From a virus: a stretch of 27,709 bases of DNA. This document shows, one piece after another, positions 1-8,372 of this stretch. The position numbers and the translations under genes are program-made. The stretch is from the IMG/VR virus record IMGVR_UViG_3300017745_000037, positions 1 to 27,709 of that record. The stretch is one strand, 5' to 3'. Numbering within the stretch: the first letter of the stretch is position 1; each line of letters begins with the position of its first letter. Below the pieces are notes generated by a model, which saw only the letters and a program-made list of their open reading frames with translations, did no database searches and had not been told where the DNA came from.

Positions 1-2
1 TT

Positions 3-692
3 TATAATCCAGCATCTATCGCATCAAATAGAAATGAAGAAATAAAAGTAAGTGTTAATAGCGCTAGTGGGTTAGTTAAAGATTTTAGTTTGTTAAATTC
101 TAGAATAATTTCAGATAATCTTAATGCAGGAGTGGGCGATACTCTTCTAGGCAATATAACGTACGAAGGAAATAGAAACGATAATCCACCAGATCTTAAT
201 ATTGAAGTATCTTATTTCAATTTTTTAGAAGCAACTGATAATGTATTACGTGGAGCGATTACAGGAGTAGCAGCTTCTTCGAGTCAAGTAGAATTATTAA
301 GTGAATCTAGTTTTTCTAAAAAAATACCCTCTTTATATGACGAAACAGTTTCAGCAGTTCAAACACAGCGAGTGTCACAAATAGCAACTTTTGTGGGCAG
401 AAGAGATGGTAAATTGAGATATAAATTAGATTTTAGTTCTGATGATTATAAATTTTATCTTGGTGGTACGGCTCTTAACGATGAAGATGCTTGGGTTCCT
501 GTAGGTGGAACAAATGTTCTCGCTCAAGGAGTTAATATATTTCCAGATAGAAATTGGGCAGGATTTACCAAAGCTTTTGTTACCCAAAATGACAAGGGTG
601 TAGCTGGAGGATTAAAACTTGTAATAGAGGTGGATCAAACCTATACAGCTATAGATTCACCGATAAATGTTATATTACATTTGGAACCATAA
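3..692 (+). CDS. Virion structural protein, 5' truncated (unknown function)
   Basis: The reading frame is open from base 3, so this is the C-terminal 229 residues of a gene that begins left of the window. A TTG at 90 could pose as a start, but uninterrupted coding upstream (beginning Y-N-P-A-S-I-A-S) argues against it. The visible part is rich in Ser, Thr, Asn, Asp and short beta-strand-like stretches, with no membrane segment or coiled coil, as in phage tail or fibre proteins. No catalytic motif is visible. It is followed after 24 bases, including a (G/C)TGTAA motif, by a tail-tube-like gene on the same strand. The structural role is inferred from composition and neighbourhood only; I do not recognise the family. 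Confidence 0.6.
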   Translation, partial: YNPASIASNRNEEIKVSVNSASGLVKDFSLLNSRIISDNLNAGVGDTLLGNITYEGNRNDNPPDLNIEVSYFNFLEATDNVLRGAITGVAASSSQVELLSESSFSKKIPSLYDETVSAVQTQRVSQIATFVGRRDGKLRYKLDFSSDDYKFYLGGTALNDEDAWVPVGGTNVLAQGVNIFPDRNWAGFTKAFVTQNDKGVAGGLKLVIEVDQTYTAIDSPINVILHLEP

Positions 693-701
693 GTATTTTA
701 A

Positions 702-707
702 GTGTAA
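702..707 (+). promoter_or_regulatory. GTGTAA motif before the 717 gene
   Basis: TTTTAAGTGTAATAAT precedes the ATG at 717, with 9 bases between the core and ATG. It is one of nine related sites in the window (see findings). If it acts as a -10-like element, transcription would start at or next to the ATG. There is no Shine-Dalgarno sequence here. Confidence 0.5.
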
Positions 708-716
708 TAATTATAT

Positions 717-1538
717 ATGGCGTTTTTAACATTTAGGGATTTACCGATTTATCTTAGTACTGCAGGTTTGCCAAGTGAAGGGGAAAACAACAGCACAATG
801 GTTCATGCAACGCAGGGTCAATTTAACTACACGCCAAATTTACAGCAAAACAGATTATTGGGTCAACAAGCAGCCTCCAAAAATAATTTTGTCGTAGCTG
901 GACCACCAGCAGCAACTTTATCGTTTAGCGCTTATTTAAAAAATGGCGAGTTTGAACCTAACGATTTTACTGGAAACAATCCTATCCACTTTAGAATAGG
1001 AGATGCTGCTGGAGACGAACTTAGGGGAAGAAATATGTATTTGTCGTCTTATTCTTACAGTATAGCTCCATATCAACCAATTTTAGTAAATGCTGAATTT
1101 GCAATTTACGAAAGGCCAAGCGGACAAATGGCTGCAGAAACTACTAATGGACCAGCTCCTACATCTATTGGAACTTATGCCCACAGTGTTTATTCTACGG
1201 TAGGTGCAGCTGCTCAAGTTTCAGCTACCCTACTTGAATCTGTTCAATATCAGTTTCAAACCACAAGACTTCCGATATACCAAATAGGCTCAAAAGCTCC
1301 AAGCGAAGTAAAACAATTATCTGCAGAACAAAGTTGTACTATCGTAGGTGATCAAATAGACTTAATTATAGCAGAAACAGGAAAAGCTGTTACATCATTT
1401 GACATAACTTTAAATAACAGTACTCCAGCCGAAGTTATGAAAAACACCATTAATGGTCAGATGATTGCAGAAAATGTAAGTATCTCTGCTGGGGATATAG
1501 CAAGGGGCACTGTTACTATATCAGAACCACTTATATAA
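717..1538 (+). CDS. Tail-tube-like structural protein (short paralogue)
   Basis: This 273-residue protein has a beta-rich composition. Its N-terminal region has the pattern F-N-Y-T at 36-39, then G about 10 residues later and a Pro-rich turn before a beta strand. The same pattern occurs in the minus-strand protein at 13409-14701 and in the partial gene at 27476. A second shared patch is N-x-Y-L-S-x-Y-S, and a third is R-x-P-I followed by I/L-G-S. Together these suggest a diverged family of tail-tube or tube-related virion proteins. ATG at 717 is the start because the (G/C)TGTAA motif lies just upstream and no in-frame start precedes it. The role could be tail tube, tube cap or another phage tail protein. 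Paralogy was judged by eye and the exact role is uncertain. Confidence 0.55.
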   Translation: MAFLTFRDLPIYLSTAGLPSEGENNSTMVHATQGQFNYTPNLQQNRLLGQQAASKNNFVVAGPPAATLSFSAYLKNGEFEPNDFTGNNPIHFRIGDAAGDELRGRNMYLSSYSYSIAPYQPILVNAEFAIYERPSGQMAAETTNGPAPTSIGTYAHSVYSTVGAAAQVSATLLESVQYQFQTTRLPIYQIGSKAPSEVKQLSAEQSCTIVGDQIDLIIAETGKAVTSFDITLNNSTPAEVMKNTINGQMIAENVSISAGDIARGTVTISEPLI

Positions 1539-1544
1539 TTTTAA

Positions 1545-1550
1545 GTGTAA
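1545..1550 (+). promoter_or_regulatory. GTGTAA motif before the zinc-ribbon/sigma operon
   Basis: TTTTAAGTGTAAAAAT repeats the first 12 bases of the site at 702 exactly. It lies 6 bases after the stop codon of the tail gene and 43 bases before the ATG at 1594. A 14-bp inverted repeat lies in between. It would head the operon that encodes the zinc-ribbon protein, sigma factor and terminase. Confidence 0.5.
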
Positions 1551-1551
1551 A

Positions 1552-1589
1552 AATAATAACTTTAAAAAAACTTACTTAAAGTTATTATT
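1552..1589. repeat. Perfect 14-bp inverted repeat (hairpin) before the zinc-ribbon gene
   Basis: The left arm AATAATAACTTTAA (1552-1565) is the exact reverse complement of the right arm TTAAAGTTATTATT (1576-1589), separated by a 10-base loop. It begins one base after the GTGTAA core and ends 4 bases before ATG 1594. The stem is almost all A-T and has no following T-run, so it is a poor intrinsic terminator. It could be a 5'-leader hairpin that hides or exposes the start codon, or an operator. Confidence 0.6.
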
Positions 1590-1593
1590 GATT

Positions 1594-1914
1594 ATGATTA
1601 AATTTTGTTCTGAATGTGGTGTTAAAGTTGAATATAAGTTCAGCCCCCCTAAATTTTGCTCTAGTTGTGGCTCGCCAATGGGTGTTGCTACAATAAACGA
1701 ATCTAAACCATTAGATCGAAATGTTAGGTCTTCTAGAAAAATAGAAGCTATTGGTGACGACCAAACAGATGCTGATAGCGTTCCTAATATTTCAAAATTA
1801 GATTATGAAATCGAAGATTTTGGTGCAAGTGTAACTCATACAATTGGCTCTTTAGCTGGAAAAGAATTACCCAAGAAAAGAAAAATTGTAAGAAGAAACA
1901 TTGATGAGTTATAG
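1594..1914 (+). CDS. Small zinc-ribbon protein coupled to sigma factor
   Basis: This 106-residue protein has an N-terminal zinc ribbon with Cys5, Cys8, Cys22 and Cys25 (C-S-E-C then C-S-S-C-G). A variable, acidic middle follows, and the C-terminus is basic (K-K-R-K-I-V-R-R). A TTG at 1588 is an alternative start, but it lies inside the hairpin arm; ATG 1594 is preferred. The gene overlaps the sigma-factor gene by 11 bases, so the two are probably translationally coupled. Zinc ribbons commonly bind nucleic acid or contact RNA polymerase. A role as transcription accessory factor to the neighbouring sigma factor is an inference from position alone, with no family match recalled. Confidence 0.6.
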   Translation: MIKFCSECGVKVEYKFSPPKFCSSCGSPMGVATINESKPLDRNVRSSRKIEAIGDDQTDADSVPNISKLDYEIEDFGASVTHTIGSLAGKELPKKRKIVRRNIDEL

Positions 1915-2578
1915 ATTCGAAGATAAAATCGAAGAGATAGAAAGGGCTCTAGAAAAGAAAAGAAACAAATGGGATTTAGATGCAGTCCCATCTGTTGACT
2001 ATGATGATATCAAACAAGTTATCATGACCCACATATATAAAAAGTGGCATTTGTGGGATCAAACTAAGCCAATAGAACCTTGGCTAAGTAGAGTTGTATC
2101 TAATCAATTTAAAAACTTATTAAGAAATCACTATGGGAATTATGTAAGACCTTGTCTTAAATGCCCGCACAATTTAGGGGGAGATTCTTGTGGACTTAAT
2201 CCTTCTGGCAAACAAGAAAATACATGTACAGAATTTAAAGAATGGGAAAAAAGAAAAAAATCAGCATACGACATAAAGCTGGCAGTGACAATAGAAAATC
2301 ATACAAACGAAATACAACAAAGAGAAGATGAGTTTATAGACCTAGAAAGAGCGACTAAAAAAGTATCTATAGAATTAAAGCAATACTTAACTGAAAAACA
2401 ATTTATAGCATTCGAAATGTTATTTGTGGAAAACCATTCAGAAGAAAAGGTAGCTAACTTTTTAGGTTACAAAACAAATGAAAAAAGAAGGTCTGCTGGA
2501 TATAAGCAAATTAAAAATTTGAAAAAGATATTCCAAGAAAGGGTAAAACAAATTTTAATAAACAAAGATATAATATGA
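1904..2578 (+). CDS. Phage RNA polymerase sigma factor with embedded Cys cluster
   Basis: This 224-residue protein has the two-domain plan of small sigma-70 factors. Residues about 33-79 resemble region 2: an acidic D-Y-D-D-I start, then a W-L-x-R-V-V-x-N-x-F-x-N helix ending R-N-H-Y. Residues about 162-211 resemble region 4 (L-T-E-K-Q, then a helix-turn-helix-like stretch with a basic second helix). Between them Cys84, Cys87, Cys96 and Cys108, with nearby His89, form a probable zinc-binding insertion, which ordinary ECF sigma factors lack. The start is ATG 1904 rather than TTG 1901, giving an 11-base overlap with the zinc-ribbon gene; the stop overlaps the next start as ATGA. It probably redirects host RNA polymerase to phage late promoters, as T4 gp55 does. 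The fold assignment is by eye. Confidence 0.7.
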   Translation: MSYRFEDKIEEIERALEKKRNKWDLDAVPSVDYDDIKQVIMTHIYKKWHLWDQTKPIEPWLSRVVSNQFKNLLRNHYGNYVRPCLKCPHNLGGDSCGLNPSGKQENTCTEFKEWEKRKKSAYDIKLAVTIENHTNEIQQREDEFIDLERATKKVSIELKQYLTEKQFIAFEMLFVENHSEEKVANFLGYKTNEKRRSAGYKQIKNLKKIFQERVKQILINKDII

Positions 2579-3612
2579 CAGACTTAACTAACAGTCAAAA
2601 GGAAAAAATTCTAAATGAATTTGAAAAGAACCCAAATATTATAGATATCACAAAAATAGTATTTGAAGACGAAAGTTTAGACGGCCGATCTAAGGAAGGT
2701 AGAGCTGTTACAAAATTTTTAGCAGAAAACGGTTTAAAAGCAAAAACTACAAAACATAAAAAAGTAGAATCTATAGAATTAACTCAAGAACAAGAAAACA
2801 TCATAGAGCAGAGAGTTGATGCTGGTTGGTCATCTTTACAAATAGCAAAAGAGTTATTTGGAAACTCAGTTAAGAATCTAAGCAAAGAGCAAAGAACTGT
2901 GCACGAATACGTTTTAACATTAGATGTTGAAGCTCCTCCAGAAGAGATGCCAACATACGTAGCTCCACATGCTATTTCTAGAATTATAAAAAAAATTAAC
3001 GATTCGACTGGATATGGATTAGAAGAAAATAAAATGTCCAGACATCAATACGCTTGTTGTGAAAAATTAAGAATTAATCTAAATAATTCAAGACTTGTGG
3101 CTATTATCAATAATTATATTAACCCTAGGGACAAAGAGCTTTTTGAACAAGAGTTTATACGGCTAACTTGGGATAAGCCAGATTTAACCCCAGACGAACT
3201 GAATCTTTATATGAACGTATGTAAAGAGATAATTAATTTAGAATTGATAACTGGGCACCTGCAAAAATTAAACGAAATGTTTGAGAGTGCCGACGATCAA
3301 GACGAAATGACTGTAAGATTAGCGGAAATTATAAAGGCCAAAAGTTCTGAGTATCATCAGTGTGAAAGTAGAATTGAAAACTTAACAAAAAAATTACAAG
3401 GAGATAGAGGCGAAAGAATGAAGAACAAACAAAAAGAAACTGCATCTTTTTTATCAATTGTTCAATTGTTTCAAGAAGAGGAGGAAAGAGCTAATATGGT
3501 AAGGATTGCAGAAATGCAAAAAGAACTAATTAAAGAAGAAGCTAAAAAAATTGAAGGTATGGCAGCTTGGAAAGCTAGAATTTTAGGTATAGGTATAGAT
3601 GATGTCTTATAA
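2575..3612 (+). CDS. Helix-turn-helix, coiled-coil protein; probable small terminase subunit
   Basis: This 345-residue soluble protein has a helix-turn-helix-like segment around residues 71-105 (a glutamine-rich helix, then G-W-S-S-L-Q-I-A-K-E-L). A long, highly charged helical C-terminal half is probably coiled coil. The modular plan of N-terminal DNA-binding motif plus helical oligomerisation region suits a terminase small subunit, which recognises the packaging site. Position supports this: only the nuclease gene separates it from the large terminase, all in one overlapping operon (ATGA overlap before, 11-base overlap after). It is longer than most small terminases (commonly 100-200 residues), so a transcription regulator or other DNA-binding packaging factor is possible. 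Confidence 0.5.
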   Translation: MTDLTNSQKEKILNEFEKNPNIIDITKIVFEDESLDGRSKEGRAVTKFLAENGLKAKTTKHKKVESIELTQEQENIIEQRVDAGWSSLQIAKELFGNSVKNLSKEQRTVHEYVLTLDVEAPPEEMPTYVAPHAISRIIKKINDSTGYGLEENKMSRHQYACCEKLRINLNNSRLVAIINNYINPRDKELFEQEFIRLTWDKPDLTPDELNLYMNVCKEIINLELITGHLQKLNEMFESADDQDEMTVRLAEIIKAKSSEYHQCESRIENLTKKLQGDRGERMKNKQKETASFLSIVQLFQEEEERANMVRIAEMQKELIKEEAKKIEGMAAWKARILGIGIDDVL

Positions 3613-4525
3613 ATGCAAAGAATGTGGAGAAGAGTTTAATTCTGAAAAAGCGTTACACGCTCACATAAAAAAACATGGTTTTTATGTTGCTGATTATTAT
3701 GTTGAGCATTATCCAAGATTTAATAAATTAAACGGCAATCCTATACAGTTCAAAAACAAAGATCAATATTTTTCAACAGACTTCGCGAATGTAAGTCAAA
3801 TGAGAAAATGGTGTGAAGAGTCTAATGGTAGCGAAGTAAAAAATTACATACTAAAAACTTTAGCTGAAAGAGTGAGATTAAAGGGGTGGCAGTATGCGCC
3901 AAGCCATGTAGAGCTATATAAAACAAAAATGCCAGATATAAATATCTATAAAAAGTATTGCGGGGGATACAATAAAGCTTGTGCGGAAATAGGGATAGAG
4001 CCTTTATTCAAAAGGCCGATGCCTCAAAAATTTTACGATAATTTTGATGTAAAGGTATTTGTGGACACCAGAGAGCAGAAGCCTTTATACTTCAAAGATT
4101 CAGAAAGTTTAAAATTAGATTTTGGTGACTATACACTAGCTGGAAAAGATTTCACTAATACATTTGTAGATAGAAAAAGCGCAACAGATTTTATCGGGAC
4201 TTTTGGTCAAGGTTTCGAAAGATTTAAAAGAGAAATGAAAAGGTGTGTAGAACTGGATAGTTATATGTATGTAGTTGTTGAAAAATCCATAGAAAGCATT
4301 TACAGCGATTATTTTCCAGGTAAAAAAACATCTACTTTAAATTGGGCGTTATCTAACATGGTAAAACTACAACACGAGTTCCCTAGGAGGTGTCAGTTTG
4401 TATTTACTAGATGTAGAGCTCAGAGCGAAATGTTGATTCCAAAGTTATTAGCTTTGGGAAAAGATTTGTGGGAAACCGATATTCAATATTATATAGAAGA
4501 AGAAGATGTCTTGGGAAACGGGTAA
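3602..4525 (+). CDS. C2H2 zinc finger/ERCC4-type nuclease
   Basis: This 307-residue protein (from ATG 3602; ATG 3599 would add one Met) opens with a textbook C2H2 finger: Cys5-x2-Cys8-x12-His21-x3-His25. A middle region with Y-P-R and Q-F-K-N-K patches follows, then a C-terminal ERCC4 nuclease domain. The key motifs are D155-T-R-E, G-D176-Y and D190-R-K-S-A-T-D, matching the XPF/ERCC4 signature GD...ERK...D with Asp in place of Glu. Such enzymes cut branched or flap DNA using a divalent metal. Its place between the small-terminase candidate and the large terminase, with 11- and 20-base overlaps, suggests it clears branches from replicated DNA before packaging or assists terminase cutting. The nuclease assignment is strong; the packaging role is inferred. 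Confidence 0.82.
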   Translation: MSYKCKECGEEFNSEKALHAHIKKHGFYVADYYVEHYPRFNKLNGNPIQFKNKDQYFSTDFANVSQMRKWCEESNGSEVKNYILKTLAERVRLKGWQYAPSHVELYKTKMPDINIYKKYCGGYNKACAEIGIEPLFKRPMPQKFYDNFDVKVFVDTREQKPLYFKDSESLKLDFGDYTLAGKDFTNTFVDRKSATDFIGTFGQGFERFKREMKRCVELDSYMYVVVEKSIESIYSDYFPGKKTSTLNWALSNMVKLQHEFPRRCQFVFTRCRAQSEMLIPKLLALGKDLWETDIQYYIEEEDVLGNG

Positions 4526-6359
4526 TCAAAAACCTATTAAAAGGGAAGATATAAATCAACAAGTTTTAGAACTTGAGGGATACCTTGAAGACAATAAAGC
4601 GAAGTATTGGTTATACAAATTTTTAAAAGAAAACGTAACGTTTACAACAGAACTCTTAACTGGTATAGAATTATTTCCGTTTCAACATATGGCTGTAAAG
4701 GCCATGATGGAGAATGATTACTTTTTGGGCGTATGGTCCCGTGGTATGTCGAAATCCTTTTCTACGGGCATTTTCGCGCTGTTAGACGCTATGCTGAACC
4801 AAGGAGTACATATCGGAATTATATCTAAATCGTTTCGTCAGTCTAAAATGATATTTAGAAAGATAGAGGATATAGCATCCGACAAAAAAGCAGAACTATT
4901 TCAACAGTGTATAGGTAAGGTTACAAAATCAAATGACGAATGGTCTATGGTGATAGGCAAAAGCAGGATTACAGCTTTACCCTTGGGCGATGGTGAAAAA
5001 CTCCGTGGTTTCCGTTTCCAAAGGATTATTGTAGACGAATTACTCTTGATGCCAGAAAAAATTTATAATGAAGTTATTATGCCGTTCCTTGCTGTTGTAG
5101 AAAACCCAACAGAAAGACAAAAAATTAAAGATGCTGAAGATCAAATGATTAAAGCTGGCAAAATGAAAGAAGAGGATAGAAAAGAATGGCCAAGTAATAA
5201 AATGATAGGTCTTTCATCTGCATCATATAAATTTGAATATTTATACAAATTGTATCAAGCTTATGAAAATATGATATTCAATCCTGGGGCGAAAAACCAA
5301 GGAAGAAGATGTATTATGCAGTTTTCGTATGACGCCGCACCGAAAGCTTTGTATGATGAAAATTTAATTAGTCAAGCTAAAGGTTCTATGAGTCAATCGC
5401 AGATTGATCGAGAGTTTAACGCTATATTTACTGACGATAGCGCTGGTTACTTTAAAATTAGTAAAATGGCTGATTGTACAATTGTAGATGGGGAATCGCC
5501 TTGTGTGGAGGTGGCTGGAGATCCAGACGCTCAATATATAATGGCTTTTGACCCCTCGTGGTCAGAGTCTGAAACTTCTGATGATTTTGCCATACAGATT
5601 ATAAAATTAATGCCAGAACAGAAAAAAGGTGTTGTAGTGCACAGCTATGCGTTACCAGGAACAAATCTTAAAAAACATATTATATACTTCAAGTATTTAT
5701 TAGAACACTTTAATATAATTATGATTGTAGGGGACTATAATGGTGGTGTCCAGTTTTTAAATTCAGCAAACGAAAGCGACATATTTAAAAGAGCAAATCT
5801 AAAAATAGATTGTTTTGAATCAGATTTTATACATCCACAAAACTATGTTAATGATCTAAAGGATGCAAGAAGGCAATATAATTTATCTAGTGGTGTTATA
5901 TGTAATTTGCGTAAACCTACATCACAATGGATTAGAAATGCGAATGAAATGTTGCAAACATCTTTCGACAGAAAGAAACTATATTTTGCCGCAACAGCTA
6001 TGGATGAAAATTATTCCATACAAAAATCCAAAAAAATACCAATTAAAGATTTAAAGTTTTCCAAGTATGAAGACGAGAAGAACGTCGGCGCTAAGATGAT
6101 TGATTTTATTGAGCATCAAAAAGATATGATTGACTTAACAAAAGCTGAATGTGCACTTGTACAAGTGACAACTTCTGCTGGAGGCACACAAAACTTTGAT
6201 TTACCACCTAATCTAAAAAGACAAAAAGGCGCAGATAGACCAAGAAAAGATTCGTATTCCGCTATTGTACTAGGAAACTGGGGTATGAACATATATTATG
6301 ATATGATGGACATACCAGAAGAAAACAATATGGGATTTACTCCAATGTTTATTAAGTAA
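4506..6359 (+). CDS. terL: Terminase large subunit (ATPase-nuclease packaging motor)
   Basis: This 617-residue protein has the length and order of large terminases. The ATPase domain carries a Walker A-like loop at residues 78-84 (S-R-G-M-S-K-S, with Ser where many have Gly before Lys). Walker B is near 173-178 (R-I-I-V-D-E, with Asp177 and Glu178). A likely coupling motif (L-S-S-A-S) follows. The C-terminal RNase H-like nuclease has the expected acidic residues in F-D-P-S-W near 350, V-G-D-Y-N-G near 410 and R-K-D-S-Y-S near 582. It docks on the portal, pumps DNA into the prohead and cuts concatemers. The ATG at 4506 lies 20 bases inside the nuclease gene, so expression is probably coupled. 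The portal gene follows after 51 bases. Confidence 0.93.
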   Translation: MSWETGNQKPIKREDINQQVLELEGYLEDNKAKYWLYKFLKENVTFTTELLTGIELFPFQHMAVKAMMENDYFLGVWSRGMSKSFSTGIFALLDAMLNQGVHIGIISKSFRQSKMIFRKIEDIASDKKAELFQQCIGKVTKSNDEWSMVIGKSRITALPLGDGEKLRGFRFQRIIVDELLLMPEKIYNEVIMPFLAVVENPTERQKIKDAEDQMIKAGKMKEEDRKEWPSNKMIGLSSASYKFEYLYKLYQAYENMIFNPGAKNQGRRCIMQFSYDAAPKALYDENLISQAKGSMSQSQIDREFNAIFTDDSAGYFKISKMADCTIVDGESPCVEVAGDPDAQYIMAFDPSWSESETSDDFAIQIIKLMPEQKKGVVVHSYALPGTNLKKHIIYFKYLLEHFNIIMIVGDYNGGVQFLNSANESDIFKRANLKIDCFESDFIHPQNYVNDLKDARRQYNLSSGVICNLRKPTSQWIRNANEMLQTSFDRKKLYFAATAMDENYSIQKSKKIPIKDLKFSKYEDEKNVGAKMIDFIEHQKDMIDLTKAECALVQVTTSAGGTQNFDLPPNLKRQKGADRPRKDSYSAIVLGNWGMNIYYDMMDIPEENNMGFTPMFIK

Positions 6360-6366
6360 AGTTGCC

Positions 6367-6383
6367 AAAGTTACTTTAACTTT
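6367..6383. repeat. 7-bp inverted repeat abutting a GTGTAA motif
   Basis: AAAGTTA (6367-6373) and TAACTTT (6377-6383) flank a 3-base loop and end one base before the GTGTAA core. The A-T stem is weak and has no proper T-tract, so a terminator is unlikely. It may be an operator or a chance palindrome in AT-rich spacer. Confidence 0.35.
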
Positions 6384-6389
6384 GTGTAA
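6384..6389 (+). promoter_or_regulatory. GTGTAA motif before the portal gene
   Basis: ACTTTGTGTAAAGAAC lies in the 51-base gap between terminase and portal, 21 bases before ATG 6411. There is no Shine-Dalgarno sequence between it and the ATG. It would start the head-gene transcript. Confidence 0.5.
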
Positions 6390-6410
6390 AGAACTTTATA
6401 ATAACAAGTT

Positions 6411-8372
6411 ATGCCTAGAAAATATACAAAAAAATCAGACTATTGGAATAAATTTACCAGACCGATAAATCAAACATCTCAAGCAAGTCAAAATGTAGAG
6501 CCTGCTTCAATAGGATCCGCCTACCATGTTTCAGAAGCATCATATAGTAGATCGGGCAGTATTAATAATTTAACATCACAACAAACATCAACTAGAATCA
6601 ATAGGTCTTCTATTGCTAAACCAGTCAACAAGTTTAGTCAAATTAGAGGAGGATTATTACCTTATGAAATGTCTAGTGACGGAATCAATGTCAGAGAAGC
6701 TATTGAACTATGTCAAAAAGCTTATGCCAATGTTCCTATTTTTAGAAATACAATAGACATGATGTCTGAGTTTGCCAATACTGATGTATATTTAGAAGGA
6801 GGCAACGCAACATCTAGAAGCTTCTTTAAAAAACTCTTCGAAAAAATTAAACTATGGGATTTAAAAGATCAATACTTTAGAGAGTATTATAGAAGTGGTA
6901 ACATATTTCTTTACAGAATTGACGGCAAATTTAACTTAGATGATTTTAAGAACTTTTCTAAAAACGTATCTGAGTTGCCCGCAGAAAACAAATTCCCGAT
7001 TAGATATATACTATTAAATCCATTTGAGATAGTAGCTAAAAGAAGCACTGTATTTAGCTCGAAAGATGGTGCTTATGCTAAAATATTATCAGAATTTGAT
7101 ATGGAAAGATTATCTAATCCTAAAAACGATTATGATAAACAAATATTTGAAGCATTAGATCCAGAGGTAAAAAAACAAATTAAAGATGGGGCTTATTTTA
7201 AAGACGGACTAAAAATTAATTTAGAAAACGAGAGAATAGCATATAGTTTTTATAAGAAACAAGACTACGAACCATTTGCTGTACCATTTGGATATCCTGT
7301 TTTAGAAGATATCAACGCAAAGATGGAAATGAAAAAAATGGATCAAGCTATCATGAGAACTGTAGAAAACGTCATTCTTATGATAACAATGGGTACGGAT
7401 CCAGATAAGGGTGGCATAAATCATCATAATGTGAAAGCTATGCAAACATTATTCTCAAACGAATCTGTGGGCAGAGTTTTGGTATCTGATTATACAACAA
7501 AAGCGGATTTTGTTATACCAGATATTAACAAAGTGGTTGGGCCACAAAAATACGAAGTTATTAATAAAGATATTAAAGAAGGTTTGCAAAATATCATTTT
7601 AAATGACGATAAGTATAACGGAGCTCAAATTAAAGCAAGAGTATTTTTAGATAGACTTAAAGAAGCTAGAGAAGCTTTTATAAATGATTTCCTACAACCA
7701 GAAATTAAAAGAATTGCAAAAGACTTAGGTTTTAGATCTTATCCAGATGTAAAATTCCAAGACGTTGATTTAAGAGATGAGGTTCAACTTATGAGAGTCA
7801 CAACAAGACTTATGGAGTTAGGTATTTTAACTGCAGAGCAAGGTATGCAAATCATACAAACTGGTAGATTCCCATTAGCGGAAGAGTTAGATGCAGCTCA
7901 AGATAAGTTTGTTGAACAAAGAAAGAAGGGTCATTATAACCCGATTGTAGGAGGTATACCAATGATAGAAGACGATGCACCAGTCGAATCAGCTGATGAA
8001 CAAAAGGTTCCTGGAGTACCAGGCAGACCAGTTGGGACAACTGAAGCAAAAGAATCAATTTCGAAAGAAGCCATACAGTCAACTGTTTACGAAATAGAAG
8101 CTTTGCAAACACTAGCGACGCAAGAAATGAAAACCAAAATGGGTAAAAAAAGACTAACTAAACAACAAAAAGAAATGATCGCAAGTTTATGTGAATCTGT
8201 TGTATGCGGTAGTGAAAAAGAAAATTGGACAAGTACAATGATTTCTTGTGTAAATGACTATACAAAGATTGAAAGTTTGAACACATTAAGTGAAATTTAT
8301 GATGTCTCAGATGCTCATCAATTAGAAATTTATCCATCAGCAATTTTATACCACTCAAATGAAAGAAATTAA
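6411..8372 (+). CDS. Portal protein
   Basis: This 653-residue protein follows the large terminase, the usual portal position. The first ~80 residues are Ser/Thr/Asn-rich and low complexity. A mixed alpha/beta core follows, with G-I-N-V-R-E-A-I-E-L-C near 100 and a long helical stretch (I-K-E-G-L-Q-N-I-I, then a Lys/Arg-rich helix) like the portal stem and crown helices. The segment G-I-L-T-A-E-Q-G-M-Q-I-I-Q-T-G-R-F-P is typical of phage portals near the C-terminal end of the core. A ~130-residue C-terminal tail follows, Pro/Gly-rich then charged. The portal is the dodecameric ring at one capsid vertex through which DNA enters and leaves. The next gene starts 14 bases inside its end. Confidence 0.85.
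   Translation: MPRKYTKKSDYWNKFTRPINQTSQASQNVEPASIGSAYHVSEASYSRSGSINNLTSQQTSTRINRSSIAKPVNKFSQIRGGLLPYEMSSDGINVREAIELCQKAYANVPIFRNTIDMMSEFANTDVYLEGGNATSRSFFKKLFEKIKLWDLKDQYFREYYRSGNIFLYRIDGKFNLDDFKNFSKNVSELPAENKFPIRYILLNPFEIVAKRSTVFSSKDGAYAKILSEFDMERLSNPKNDYDKQIFEALDPEVKKQIKDGAYFKDGLKINLENERIAYSFYKKQDYEPFAVPFGYPVLEDINAKMEMKKMDQAIMRTVENVILMITMGTDPDKGGINHHNVKAMQTLFSNESVGRVLVSDYTTKADFVIPDINKVVGPQKYEVINKDIKEGLQNIILNDDKYNGAQIKARVFLDRLKEAREAFINDFLQPEIKRIAKDLGFRSYPDVKFQDVDLRDEVQLMRVTTRLMELGILTAEQGMQIIQTGRFPLAEELDAAQDKFVEQRKKGHYNPIVGGIPMIEDDAPVESADEQKVPGVPGRPVGTTEAKESISKEAIQSTVYEIEALQTLATQEMKTKMGKKRLTKQQKEMIASLCESVVCGSEKENWTSTMISCVNDYTKIESLNTLSEIYDVSDAHQLEIYPSAILYHSNERN

Noticed and set aside
90-692. 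TTG at 90 as the true start of the first gene
   Set aside because: The frame is open from base 3, so the gene most likely begins outside the window.
6367-6383. Hairpin after terminase as an intrinsic terminator
   Set aside because: The stem is short and A-T only and lacks a T-run; it is kept as a palindrome, not called a terminator.
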